DNA of 31,855 bases from Zancudomyces culisetae (GCA_001969505.1 LSSK01000519.1:1-31855); one strand, 5' to 3'. Numbered from the stretch's first letter, positions 1 to 10,434 are shown. Numbers and translations are program-made. Notes: generated from the sequence alone by a model not told the origin.

Positions 1-85
1 TTATTTGAATGTCGTAAGTGAAATAATAAAATAGTTTAATTTTTTATAGAACAAAAATGTAAACTAAAATTTATGTTCCGGGAAT

Positions 86-158
86 TTGCCATTCCTAACA
101 TTTTAGGATCGATTCCAACAAAGATCCATTTTTTGGAATATATTGCCATTCCTAACAT
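86..158. repeat. Short direct repeat, two 16-bp copies
   Basis: The sequence TTGCCATTCCTAACAT occurs at 86-101 and again, identical, at 143-158. Each copy is preceded by a GGAAT-containing stretch. Function is unknown; it could be a local duplication or a pair of binding sites. Confidence 0.7.
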
Positions 159-262
159 ACTATCTTCAAAACGTTTAAAATACTATTACTTATGTACTAT
201 AAGAACTTTTATGACTTGATACTGACTTCCTCTACATATTTTACTTATGTAGTGAATGTTGA

Positions 263-285
263 ATTAGGTGTTGGGAACACCTAAT
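263..285. repeat. Perfect inverted repeat, 10-bp stem, 3-nt loop
   Basis: ATTAGGTGTT at 263-272 is the exact reverse complement of AACACCTAAT at 276-285, separated by GGG. It is the first of a run of inverted repeats ending near 499. Confidence 0.85.
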
Positions 286-304
286 AATTATTATTTAATT
301 TAGG

Positions 305-335
305 ATTTAGTATGAAGACATTTTTCATACTAAAT
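305..335. repeat. Perfect inverted repeat, 12-bp stem, 7-nt loop
   Basis: ATTTAGTATGAA at 305-316 is the exact reverse complement of TTCATACTAAAT at 324-335. The octamer TTCATACT recurs at 374-381. A perfect 10-bp palindrome, GAGTCGACTC, follows at 348-357. Confidence 0.85.
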
Positions 336-442
336 TCTATCATTATTGAGTCGACTCAGCATGTAGAATTAATTTCATACTGTGTCGCTCATTTTCCAAA
401 TTGAATTTCATGCAGATACAAAAATTTAATTTTCATTCTGCG

Positions 443-499
443 ATGAGTGTACTTCAATTTGTACTACAATTGTACTTAAGTGTACAATTGCTCACTCAT
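443..499. repeat. Nested inverted repeat with 9-bp inner and 7-bp outer arms
   Basis: The inner arms are CAATTGTAC (467-475) and GTACAATTG (482-490), around a 6-nt loop. Outer arms ATGAGTG (443-449) and CACTCAT (493-499) are also reverse complements. TGTCGC and GCGACA motifs flank this part on either side. Confidence 0.75.
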
Positions 500-2575
500 G
501 CGACATGTCAAAGAATTTACCTATATATATACTTAACAAATTTATTTATTTTTTATATTGGGTTTTAGGGATAAATGTTGTGTGAATGTACCCTGTAGCT
601 TCGATTAATAGGCTCAATTAATCCGTTATAATGATTTTAAAAATATCTACTAATCGCTAAATACTGAAAACTCTTATTATATCTGTTTATTTTGTAAAAA
701 GATATGATACTGAATCAAAGCTTACTATCGAACTTTCTCACTAAAAAAGCCTAACGAAAATCGCCAAGGAAAAAAGAGTTCAATTTCTAAAATAATTTTG
801 ATTACGTATTTCTATTGAATATCTATAATTTCCATACACTATTTTTATAAAGTATTATATACTATAATACATTTAAACATAATATTGTGATCAATTTCTA
901 TGAATGAGATATTTATATTTGCTAAACTTATTTAATTGATACTGTAATATTTTTGGTCTAAAGTATAATTAAAAGAGTCATCCTATTATAAAATATCGAG
1001 GCAAAAGTAATTATTAGATCATTCCACATTTTACTATTTAATATATTTGAGTGTATGTATATTAAAGTACTAATATTTCAATTTCTAGCTTTTCAAGTGT
1101 TTAAATACAATTTTATTGAAGATAAAATAGATAGCCTACTTTCACCAACTTTAAATATAATCTCAAAATATAAGTATATTTAGTACAGCTGAATTGTTAT
1201 AAAAATAGGAAAAATGCCGCATTATTATGAAATTATAAAATACATCCCAAATTTTGAACTTTTGGTGCTATATTTAAGGATAACTAATTTTACTAATTGT
1301 AGAACCATCTGGATCAGTCTCCGCCCTTAATAGAGTAGATACGATCTAGTATTATGTACAAATACCTGTACCTATAGATTCATATACTTTGACTAGTTTA
1401 TATAGAACTTGAATTAGTTTAATTACGCTTACCAAAACTATCAGTTTCAATACGTAATTAAGCTTGCTACTTTAGCATTTGTTTAGTTCATACTCTAGTA
1501 TACAAATCTTTCCGTAGTTTTTTTAATCATAAAACACTTTATCCGTTATAGGTGCTATGTTTCCAGTCCTAATACGTAATGTTCACGCAGTGTGGAAAAT
1601 ATCAATTAAACAAAATATTTTTTTTGAGTATATAGAAAATTGACACAAACCATTAATTACATTTATTTTGATATACAAAAACACGTATAGTTTAAAATTA
1701 TGGCTATATCTATTTTTAAAGTTTGATAGGATTTGAACTGGTGTTGACAAACCGTTTATCACACTTAAGGAGAAAAGTGGAATCCTTTATATTGCACGCA
1801 TCATAAATGTGGCTGGAAACCAATGATTACCTATCGTTCCTTGAGTAGTGATAATCCATCGCTATTATATTACATCATTATTTCCTATACAGATACTTTG
1901 CACAAAAAGCGCAAGAATATCTACAATATAAGAGCACGGTTTCTTAACACAATTTTCACCACATTGATTTTTGATACAAGTTATTCACAATTTTATTGTA
2001 TTCTCTCACATAACACAGCCTTAATTTTACTATAATAATATTTCAGAATGTTTTCCTATATATACGAAAAAACAAGAATTGTAATTCCCTTCAAACTTTA
2101 TCCAAAATTCAAATCTGTAATTTCAACTAATTTAGTTTACGAATTTTGCGATATTAAAAAGATAAATAAAGTAGGATAAAAATCATATTATATTTACTCT
2201 TGTTTTAGTGAAGGTTTAATTTGTGGGCAATTAAAATGTGAGTAGATAAATATATATTGCTAGTTATGTGTTACTTTAACACGCTTTTTTTTGATTGCCT
2301 GATCATATGTTGTTGTCTGGTCTGACAAATGTTTTTTTACTTCTAGCTGGCTTCAAGTTCAAACTAATTACCTTAGAGCAAGAGAAGTCTTTAGGCATAG
2401 TTTACGTAAATCTGTCACCGAATAATTTGTCAAATTTGTCAGAGCCCAATCTTCAAATTCATCCAACCAGTGCCCTAATCTTACTCACACCTTTATTATT
2501 ATATATGTACTTTTTTTTTGTGACGCTATTATTATAAAGTTTTGGTCAGGAACCAAAATAATTATATCTAAAATT

Positions 2576-2617
2576 ACATATTACAAATCACGTATTACAA
2601 ATCACATATTACAAACT
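2576..2617. repeat. Three tandem copies of a 14-bp unit
   Basis: Units at 2576-2589, 2590-2603 and 2604-2617 follow the pattern ACRTATTACAAATC. The middle copy has G for A at position 3, and the last ends in CT instead of TC. The array lies 46 bp beyond the stop codon of the minus-strand gene, in its probable 3' UTR or terminator region. Confidence 0.75.
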
Positions 2618-2662
2618 GTAAACTACAATTTCTAATTTATTTTAATTTTAATTTTAATTTGG

Positions 2663-3331
2663 TTATGCTCCAATAAACTCTGTGCACTGAAAATGAATAT
2701 TTCCAATTACAATAGGCACCAGCTGTAACATACTTGTTATTGGTAAAAACACCTGCGCCTTATACATTGATTCAATCATATTGTTTTTTTTATTTTCATT
2801 GCACGCTTTCGCGAGTTCAGAAACCACAAAGTCGAACATTGTATTAGATACATGAACATCGAATTTACAATTCAGGAATATTACTTCATTCGATCGTGGA
2901 GGTATATTAACCTTATCAGGAAGGGAGCCACTCCCAAAGCCTATATATCTTCCATTCACCAGCTTGAAAAACAAGTCTAAATAAACATTGTTAAAGGCGA
3001 ATCCAAAATGGTTTGGGTTGGAGATGGAGACCTCTACAACAACTGACACTTTATCACTGTTTAGTCTGTCGATGTTGCTTAGATCAGTCGAACCTCGTTG
3101 GATTACTGGGGGACCCTTGGACGAGTTAGCATATCCCATATGATAGCTTATTATTTGTACTTGAGGTGTTCTTGGGAAATAAAAATACGTCAGAGCTGAT
3201 AATCCACCCAGCACTATCATCACAGTAACAATCAACAAAGCGTGTTTATATCTGATTTTACCCCTTTCTTTATCACCAGGACTAGCACCAGCTTCGTTCA
3301 CATTGTATTGGTTATCATATCTTTTATTCAT
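2663..3331 (-). CDS. Membrane-anchored LEA2-like domain protein
   Basis: A 222-residue protein with a hydrophilic N-terminus rich in charged and Gly residues. One membrane segment follows at about residues 30-52, then a roughly 170-residue C-terminal domain. That domain has the look of the LEA-2 (WHy-like) beta-sandwich family: a run of alternating hydrophobic residues, then a 'VEVSISNPNHFGFAFNN'-type segment that closely matches the family hallmark of N-P-N followed by the next strand, and an 'IPPRSNEVIFL' strand. Topology is probably single-pass, with the domain in the lumen or extracellular space. Fungal LEA2 proteins include vacuole-membrane proteins such as Tag1 and Vac7, but I cannot assign orthology. 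The gene is intronless as read and starts at the only N-terminal ATG. The family call is by pattern and moderately confident; the function is not known. Confidence 0.7.
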   Translation of the reverse strand: MNKRYDNQYNVNEAGASPGDKERGKIRYKHALLIVTVMIVLGGLSALTYFYFPRTPQVQIISYHMGYANSSKGPPVIQRGSTDLSNIDRLNSDKVSVVVEVSISNPNHFGFAFNNVYLDLFFKLVNGRYIGFGSGSLPDKVNIPPRSNEVIFLNCKFDVHVSNTMFDFVVSELAKACNENKKNNMIESMYKAQVFLPITSMLQLVPIVIGNIHFQCTEFIGA

Positions 3332-4588
3332 TTCTAATAAATTATCTCATTTTATTTTTAGCTACAAACGTGATCATAAAGGAACGCCTTTTACTAATCA
3401 AAAATGAATATACAGGTAGTGCTCTGATAATTGCCGATCATTTGCTTTTATATTTATATAGGCAAAGCGTTTTACACTCCCCCACCTCTTCCCGTTATAC
3501 AGAGTAAATTTTGACTAGCTGCAAATCATTTAAAAATACGTTTGTAATTTCTTTCTCAGCTGAGGTTTAGCACATGGCTGTAGCTACTAGTCGTGATAAT
3601 GTATAAGCACTTGTATTCTAGATCGAACCAGTCATAAATCAAAACATTTTTACATTTCTAAGGTTTATGCTTGAGCATGTGCAGGTGTTGTAACCGCAAT
3701 CCAATGTTTTATTTAGCTCTCACAATAGTCAGCTACCCAGGTTTTGAACTTTAGAGAATTTTTGGGTTTTTCTGTTATCTTTGTACGTACTTAGTTAATT
3801 TGTATTCATATGGTGTTAGTTATGCCTGAATTTAGGAAAGTTGGTTAAGTTGAGAAAAGATTCCGAGTTACCTAATAACCCGACTAATCAAGACAAAGAT
3901 TAAGAAAAAAAATAACCGAAAGCGTCCGGAACGAGACCCAAGATAACAAAGCCAATTATGGACCTTCAAATGTAGCTTTGGGTAAAACTCAGAATCATGC
4001 TTGTGTTTATAGATGCTATCTTTTGTTCAATCAGTGCATGTTCAGAATAAACTCATTGAGCAAACCTCCCCCCAATCTGTATATGCACATTATTAATAGC
4101 CAACAATACCTTTTCGGCAATATAAAGATGACACTCTGCAGATGCTGTGATTATATTGGCTTTATCTTCGCAAACTGGCATAATAAGGAAACTACTGAAT
4201 GCTTCGCAACAAAAAAATCCAGCGATACTAGCTAATGTAAACTCCCTTGATTTGATGCATTATTTCTGGTTCGCTAAACAAAATGCCAGAATAAACTGAA
4301 CGCATATATTTTCCTTCTGAATGAGTGAATAAAATCGTGTTTAGGTGTTTTAAATCTGTCAAATAAAAATAGGTCACAAACAAAATTGCTGGGTAGGGGG
4401 TTTGGGAATTATCTTTGCTAAATTCTTTCTCGTGATAGCACTGTACACACATAAAGCCTTGGTACATTTTAAACTTTACAATCGCTTCCCATGCACTCAG
4501 TGACAAAAAATGCGTATTATAGCCATCCCACTATTCTACCACTAGGAGACAAAAGAGAATTGCCGATAATCACATTGATTCCAAGACG

Positions 4589-4605
4589 TTATTTTTAGAA
4601 TAGCA
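4589..4605. repeat. 17-bp direct repeat, copy 1 (contains MEF2-type site)
   Basis: TTATTTTTAGAATAGCA is identical to 5355-5371. Its first ten bases fit YTAWWWWTAR. The two copies lie 982 and 216 bp upstream of the RLM1 start codon. Confidence 0.7.
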
Positions 4606-5025
4606 ACACAATTATATTTTTATTAAAAATAAATGGCTTACTGATCAGAAACGTAGAATGAGGCATATGCAACTGCAAATGACTGCTTTACTTGGAAATT
4701 CCCATTTTTGGATTGAAATAGATCCCAATTTGAACTCAGATATATTGCCACTAGTTTTACTTCACATATTTAGTCGAGTCATAAAACTTTGCATAACCCC
4801 TGATCAGGTCGTGTATTTTAGACCAGGATATGTATTTTTTTCGCACCTACAGTTCTTTTTTTTTTATATTTCACTTTCGCGTCTTTTGGAAGAGTCAGTT
4901 TGCAAGAGTTTTTAAAAAAAAAATTCCCATAAGCCCAAATTAGACATCCGTTATCTAATTGACAAATGTTTTGTAAACCATACATCTAGTCGACAACTTT
5001 ATTTAAAAATAGAATAGTACAGCAG

Positions 5026-5047
5026 ACGTTCTACAAGGATAGAACGT
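5026..5047. repeat. Inverted repeat, 8-bp stem, 6-nt loop
   Basis: ACGTTCTA (5026-5033) and TAGAACGT (5040-5047) are exact reverse complements in the RLM1 upstream region. It could be a dyad binding site; no known factor is assigned. Confidence 0.65.
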
Positions 5048-5354
5048 TTTTATTGTGAAATGTTGGTAAAAACAAAAACTTCAAAAGACATTAGTTATTT
5101 ACCGATTATATAACGCATTTCACTAATTTACATAATTATCTTCAACCGGTTACAAAAATCCGACAATTGTAGCAGCCAGCATGAAAATATTGCGCAAGGA
5201 AAGCACAAGGTGAAACGAAAAAATTTAAAAACCTTGCAAGCCAAAGTGGAAACTAGGTAGCCAAATAGCACTTATCAAATGCATCGATTTGCTTCATCAA
5301 ATTTAATCATCAAATTCCGGAGCCAATCATTCAAATACGCTTTTCTCACTTGAT

Positions 5355-5371
5355 TTATTTTTAGAATAGCA
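5355..5371. promoter_or_regulatory. Second copy of the 17-bp repeat; candidate MEF2/RLM1 site
   Basis: Bases 5355-5364 read TTATTTTTAG, a full match to the MEF2/RLM1 consensus YTAWWWWTAR, and the exact 17-mer recurs at 4589-4605. Because the downstream gene encodes an RLM1-type MADS factor, this is a candidate autoregulatory site. That link is inference; the AT-rich background makes the core alone weak evidence. Confidence 0.4.
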
Positions 5372-5490
5372 GAAATCGAAACACTGCTATAAATACTAGA
5401 AAAAATTTTTTATAGAAGCAAAATTAAAAAAACGGCATAACCCAAATATTTTAAATAGAACGGTTATTCCCTCGTCTTTGATGCGGAAAA

Positions 5491-5521
5491 TTTATAAAAC
5501 AGAATTTCTGTGTTTTATAAA
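5491..5521. repeat. Near-perfect palindrome containing TATA-like arms
   Basis: The left arm TTTATAAAACAGAA (5491-5504) and the right arm TTCTGTGTTTTATAAA (5506-5521) are reverse complements except for two extra bases in the right arm. Both arms carry TTTATAAA or TTATAAA, so the element may include the TATA box of RLM1, ending 49 bp before its ATG. Confidence 0.7.
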
Positions 5522-5570
5522 TAGAAATTCGCTGTATAATTAAAGATCACAAACAGTCAGCATAATAAAA

Positions 5571-7880
5571 ATGGGAAGAAAGAAAATTAAGATAGAAGCT
5601 ATAACAGACAAACGAAATAAACAAGTCACATTTTTGAAGAGAAAGGCGGGGCTTATGAAAAAGGCCTATGAGCTGAGTACATTATGTGAGTGTGAGATAG
5701 CTTTGATAATATTTAGCTCACAGGGAAGGCTGGTTCAATATGCGAGCACTGACATGAACAGAACGCTACTGAGATACACCGACTATGGTGAGCCTCATGA
5801 GAGCTACACTAACTCAGATTGTATCAACTTATTTAATGAAGCAGACGATGAAACAGCAATTCAATCGTTGGGCACCCACTCAAAAAGCAAGCGTCTCTCA
5901 TCAGTAATGAGTAGTGCATCTAAAAATTTAAACAGACAAAGCAGCTCATATACTGGTGGCGAAAAAGAACACAATAAAACTTCTTCGAAAAATAAGACAG
6001 GGTCGAGTATATCATCTGGACAGGGCAAGTTGGATGCCAACAAAATACTAGAAGAAGCAGACCCGAATGTCCTACTGAACTATTCAATGGGAAAAGAGGT
6101 TAGGAATCGAAGTCAGTCAACTGTTACTAGCAATCAATTAGATGGAGGCGTCGTCAGTGGGAATGCCGAGCTCGATGACGGCAGTAGCGGTTTGAAACTA
6201 CAAAAATCAATCACTATAGACGCACAAAGCTTGAAGAAATCTGAAAACGGCCCAACTATACTGCCAGGTAGCTCTGTAGACTATCCATACAGAAGGCAAT
6301 CATCAGAACCACCTGTAGATGGAAGAATGTACATGAACTCAACCATGAGAAGTGAGGGAGGATATATCAATGATGATGGAGAAGTGGATATCCCTGGTGT
6401 ACTCCAGCTCAATAATCAAGCTGGAGTTTCGTATGTTAATTATCAAGGAATGGAAAATGGAGTAGACTATATGGTCAATCCCGTGTATGGACGGGGGAGA
6501 GATGCAACATCGTTTTATATGCAACAACATCCACAGATGCCATACTATCAGCCCAACGTAACAGGGCCAGGATATGTACCTGTTTACTTATATGATGGGG
6601 TAGCACAACATAGTAATATGACTGGACCAATGAGGTATCGCAGGGATAGTAACTACAGGGCACATCTAGGACAACAATATCCAAACGGTTATTATGGATA
6701 TAACAATAATAAAGGAGGGTACGTAGGTTATAATAGCAATATGTACAGAAATAGAAATGATCAACCCCAACATTCTGCCCAGAGAAGAAGAGATTCAAGT
6801 CAACCGCAAATGGACATGGATGTTGGCGAACATGTTGATGGGCTTTCGACTGCTCAAGGAGCAGCTTCTATAACCTCTCCACTCACCCAAGGATACGGAC
6901 AACGTGCTTCTTTTTCACAAAATCCGCTTCGACGAGCAGATATGTCTGAGGATGCAGGGTCAGAATTTACCATGGCAGGTGAGAGTAATGGTAGACTTGT
7001 AAATCAAAGAAACAGCACAGATTTTAGCAAAAGTCCGCGGATAAATCCTGCCAGTCCAACTTCTGTCGAGGGGAATCCTGAGTCAAATAGATATTTTGAT
7101 GGTATCGACTCATCTCAGCGTGTAGCAACTGCCAACATGGATTTAGCCCAAAAAGCCAACAATGCCTCTCAGCGCTCCCGTCCACATAGACACTCTGATG
7201 CCGTAAGGAGCAACTACACCCTCTCTAAAGACGCAGCCTCCAAAAATTTAAATACATCTGTCAATAGTGATAACTTGGATTTACCATCTACCGACTCTAC
7301 TTTGCGTACAGAAGCAAGTGGTACTAAAAGAAAGCTGTCACTGGTGGAAATGACTACAAACAGTGATTATCTAATAACCAACTCATTTGACGCAGCTGCT
7401 GAAGCGGGTATCACATCCAATTCAGCAGGAGAGGTCTCCTGTGAATCCAACGCTTCGTACAAAACGGATACACAATTGGATGTTCTTGACCCAGAAACCC
7501 AAAAATCACCGAAAAATAACATTAGAAACCCAGTTCTTGATAGGCTCAAGGCAAAAGCTCGAGGTGCTGCATCCCTCTCCATGTCCTCCAAAACAGCTGC
7601 AAATAATGGGTTAAAGGTAAACATAAAGGGTCTATTTTCCGAAAAAGGCAGCGAGTCCCAAGCCCAGGATCGAGACAATGCCCAAGAAGCCGGTCCACAT
7701 ACCGCCGCATTGATCGAGTTTGCTCAGAGCCTTCCTTCTCCAAGCACTTTGTGTCCCGATTTTTATAACCAAGGTGGTGGTTTTAGTCCAATTCCGTTTG
7801 GAAATACCCCTATAATCGAGTCCTCGGCTCAAGATTCTTTTTCTTGGCCAATGAACAATACCAACTCGAAGAAGAACTAG
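5571..7880 (+). CDS. RLM1: MADS-box transcription factor, RLM1/MEF2 type
   Basis: A 769-residue intronless protein. Residues 1-57 form the MADS domain, starting [11 protein letters not shown] with the basic [14 protein letters not shown] helix. The next stretch (about 58-86) reads like a MEF2 extension, including [20 protein letters not shown] and TNSD. The middle is long, disordered and Ser/Asn/Gln-rich with Tyr/Gly/Asn-rich patches. KRKLSL at about 586-591 fits a MAP-kinase docking motif (basic cluster then L-x-L). The C-terminus (about 715-760) has the LPSPST...PDFY...[10 protein letters not shown] block I associate with fungal Rlm1 proteins, where it is conserved. Rlm1 is the nuclear effector of the Slt2/Mpk1 cell-wall-integrity pathway and binds CTA(A/T)4TAG. 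SMP1 is a possible alternative name, but the C-terminal block favours RLM1. The start is the MGRKK expected for the family. Confidence 0.85.
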   Translation: MGRKKIKIEAITDKRNKQVTFLKRKAGLMKKAYELSTLCECEIALIIFSSQGRLVQYASTDMNRTLLRYTDYGEPHESYTNSDCINLFNEADDETAIQSLGTHSKSKRLSSVMSSASKNLNRQSSSYTGGEKEHNKTSSKNKTGSSISSGQGKLDANKILEEADPNVLLNYSMGKEVRNRSQSTVTSNQLDGGVVSGNAELDDGSSGLKLQKSITIDAQSLKKSENGPTILPGSSVDYPYRRQSSEPPVDGRMYMNSTMRSEGGYINDDGEVDIPGVLQLNNQAGVSYVNYQGMENGVDYMVNPVYGRGRDATSFYMQQHPQMPYYQPNVTGPGYVPVYLYDGVAQHSNMTGPMRYRRDSNYRAHLGQQYPNGYYGYNNNKGGYVGYNSNMYRNRNDQPQHSAQRRRDSSQPQMDMDVGEHVDGLSTAQGAASITSPLTQGYGQRASFSQNPLRRADMSEDAGSEFTMAGESNGRLVNQRNSTDFSKSPRINPASPTSVEGNPESNRYFDGIDSSQRVATANMDLAQKANNASQRSRPHRHSDAVRSNYTLSKDAASKNLNTSVNSDNLDLPSTDSTLRTEASGTKRKLSLVEMTTNSDYLITNSFDAAAEAGITSNSAGEVSCESNASYKTDTQLDVLDPETQKSPKNNIRNPVLDRLKAKARGAASLSMSSKTAANNGLKVNIKGLFSEKGSESQAQDRDNAQEAGPHTAALIEFAQSLPSPSTLCPDFYNQGGGFSPIPFGNTPIIESSAQDSFSWPMNNTNSKKN

Positions 7881-8730
7881 AATCTTTGTGTAATAAATCC
7901 AATGTGTTTTACTTTCATGGTGTTTATTTTATAGGATTGCATAGTTAGAAACATTTCGTGTCAGGTGTAATACATATACACATACTTATACACACACACA
8001 TGCATACCTGCACTTATATTGTATTTTTTTAAAATTTTTTTGTGGTAATTGATTTTTTGATTAAAAAAGAATGCAATGTAATCATTTTTACTCTTGATAT
8101 ACAAACGAGTCGCGCCTTTTTACTACGCTAAGCTGTACTAAACTAAAAAAAAGTTGCTATTTTGTCTCTTGAGAATACAGTCTTGGCCCCTAATATTGTG
8201 TGTATTGTATTCTGTTTATCTGTGCTGTGATCCTCAGCGGAGAGAAGGGATCAAGAGTGCTATAAGCATCAAATGTTAAAAAAGAGAACAATAGTGCAGT
8301 TTTAGCTACCAAGTTTGGTTCATCAATACAAACGTCCTATCCACTCATCCGGCCACCCATTTGGATTCCTTTCAGACTATAATACTCGATGCAAGTGTGA
8401 GTGCAAATGCTCCCGTTTTTTGTGATAGACTTGTGGCCATAGAATATCGCATGAAATAAACGGAAAATTATTTGCTGATTTTCAGCCAATTACCTTCTTT
8501 TACTTTAACCTCTTTATTTGCAGCGCAAAGCAAGGAAATAAAAAAAAGGAATACCAAAAACCCAATCCTCAGGTAAAAACTACAAGTAATTGGACGGGAT
8601 GCAGCAAAAAATAATACATCTTTTGGTCACTCAATACATCTCTTTAATACTAAACTTTACTTGTAAAGGATAAAGATCAACAGTTTACCACACAATAAAA
8701 GAACGGTAGAACGAACAATAGAAAAAAAGA
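7881..8730. other. Intergenic, 0.85 kb
   Basis: This lies between the tandem genes RLM1 and FUB1. It has a short CA/TA-rich stretch near 7975-8010 and T/A runs, and no ORF of note. No tRNA or other RNA is recognised. It presumably holds the RLM1 3' end and the FUB1 promoter. Confidence 0.55.
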
Positions 8731-10078
8731 ATGGAGGCGAAGTATTATTCTAAGGAACAATTAATTGTTCAAATATGCAATTGTATTTTAAAGAATGAGG
8801 GCTTTATATTTTCAAAAGGTGTGGGCGAAGGGCTTTCAATTGATAATGTCGATTTCACAGGAAAACAAAACCTCTTGGACACGAACTGGGATACAAAAGC
8901 AGAATATTTTCTTAGTCAAGGTGGTACCAAGAAAAAATTTAGTGTCATATGGAACTTTGTAGATGATATCGTAGTGGTAAACAGTATCCCAAGTGGGGTA
9001 AGGTGTATACTATTAAGTACTGTATATAAATAGTAGAAAAGGCAATATCTTTAAATTTTGTAAATACAGCGACTAGAAACCTGGTTATTTATGTACAAAT
9101 TAGAGTAAAGAGGCGAAAACGCTTAGCTTTGAGACTGAGCAGTTGATCGAAAAGGGAATCCAGTTTCCTTTAAGTGTTTCTGTTGATGACAAGAATGCCA
9201 TGAGCGGGGTGTGTGCACACGTAAAAGGATTTAAAGGCTTTAGGCGCAACTTTTTACGCCAATTGGTTGAACCACACTTTCCTGGTATTGTGCCTACCTA
9301 CACAGAGTAAGTTGCCTACATTTCTGTTTCCTAATACACGGTGTTATTGGTGTTTAAAACGCGATATGTTAAAGAAGTATGAGTAAACTAACGTGTCCAA
9401 CAATATTTCTGTACAAAAAATGTTACCGATACGTGTTCAAGCAGAGTTTTAGATGAAGAAGTAAGCAAAAAACAAGATGTATCTAAGGGTGAAGCTATTG
9501 CACTTCATCAGGGCCGTTTCCTGCAGTAAGAATTACAAAATTATGTTTTAAATACTGCTTTTCTTACTTTTTTTTTTCTCTATCGATTTATTATTGAAAA
9601 AAGTACAAAAAAGTATCATAATTTTATAACCTAAATAAATAGTGGAGTAAACCCACTTGAAGTGGGAAGGACGGATTTACATGGCGATTTTTCCGGAATT
9701 GGAAGGTGAGTAACCTTGTATGTTTTAAATAAGGAGATGTGGTGAATAAGCTGATGGCAACCGTGAAGCTACTACTAATATATCTACCATGCTATTAGAG
9801 GTTTCGGTGAGGGAGTAGAGGGAGGTGGAAGCATAGTGGGTCCTAACCATCCGATATTCGGACCAAGGGGCCAAAGACATGATAGCGTGGGTTCTGGCAT
9901 TCCTGGCGGCCCACAAACACTTCCACGTGGAGCTGTTCCACCTGGAGCCAGGTTTGATCCTATTGTACCTTTTGGAAACATCCCGGGTATAAGAAAACCT
10001 GGAAATAGGGGTGGAACATTTAGCGGAGATCCAGATAAAGACGAGTTTATGCCTCCAAATGGTCCCAATTTTTTCTAG
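8731..10078 (+). CDS. FUB1: PI31-type proteasome regulator, five exons
   Basis: Split gene. Proposed exons: 8731-8997, 9104-9306, 9442-9525, 9643-9705 and 9799-10078, giving 298 residues. Introns begin GTAAGG, GTAAGT, GTAAGA and GTGAGT and end in AG (TAG, AAG, TAG, TAG). Branch-point-like ACTAAC, CCTAAA and ACTAAT are seen in introns 2-4, and all phases close. Exon 1 and 2 peptides form the PI31 N-terminal (FP-like) domain, with the pattern LLDTNW...KKFSVIWNFVDDIVVVNSI. The C-terminal part has the family blocks NPLEVGRTDL and PRGAVPPGARFDPI...PDKDEFMPP in a Gly/Pro-rich tail. PI31/Fub1 binds the 20S proteasome and modulates its activity and assembly. The protein ends NFF rather than a textbook HbYX motif. 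The intron 1 acceptor is least certain: AG at 9112 also keeps frame and would give 295 residues. Confidence 0.87.
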
Positions 10079-10434
10079 AGAGGAGGGAGTATCCTTTTTT
10101 TTGAGGCATAGAGAGTACACCTGAATAAACTTACTACCAGGAAAGTTGACGTCACGCGGTCTTTTTGGATTTTTTGTAGCAGTTCGATTTTCAAATTTTC
10201 TTGTATTCTAGATATAATATTTATTTATAAAAATTCTATGTTAAAGCGAAGAAAATAAACTCCATTAGGAGAAAAAAATGAACAAAAGCTATAACTATGC
10301 GATATACACGTTCGACGAATGACAAAGATAACTTTGTATGAACCTAGAGGCACGTGTGGGTAGGTTGGGGTTTTACAAGTTGTCTTACCAACAGGGAAAA
10401 AAGTCATTTAATCTGTAAAAGGCAGCAAGCTAGA
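10079..10434. other. Convergent 3' intergenic region
   Basis: This lies between the 3' ends of FUB1 (+) and the minus-strand mitochondrial-type gene. It has A/T runs suited to polyadenylation and a CACGTG hexamer near 10352. I see no gene; the short ORF at 10225-10407 has no features. Confidence 0.55.

Larger units (their letters stand above)
1..2662. other. Gene-free AT-rich region
   Basis: No coding region is supported here. The only ORFs of 60 codons or more (1823-2035 and 2295-2537) are low-complexity, hydrophobic and AT-driven, with no recognisable domain. No tRNA with pairing arms was found. The region does hold short direct and inverted repeats, listed separately. The right end is the 3' flank of the minus-strand LEA2-like gene. 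Confidence 0.6.
3332..5570. other. 2.2-kb intergenic region between divergent genes
   Basis: This is the shared upstream region of the LEA2-like gene (-) and RLM1 (+). Short ORFs at 3978-4235 and 4228-4506 start with TTG, have no domain and overlap head-on, so I do not call them. The right half holds a 17-bp exact repeat, two inverted repeats and four matches to the MEF2/RLM1 consensus YTAWWWWTAR (4589-4598, 4623-4632, 5003-5012, 5355-5364). In DNA this AT-rich one or two such matches per kb are expected by chance. Confidence 0.55.

Noticed and set aside
1724-1790. tRNA-like T-arm text (GGATTTGAACTGG) on the minus strand
   Set aside because: The flanking bases do not pair as a T stem, and no acceptor or anticodon arms can be formed.
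4228-4506. Minus-strand 92-codon ORF
   Set aside because: It starts with TTG, has no domain and overlaps another unsupported ORF on the opposite strand.
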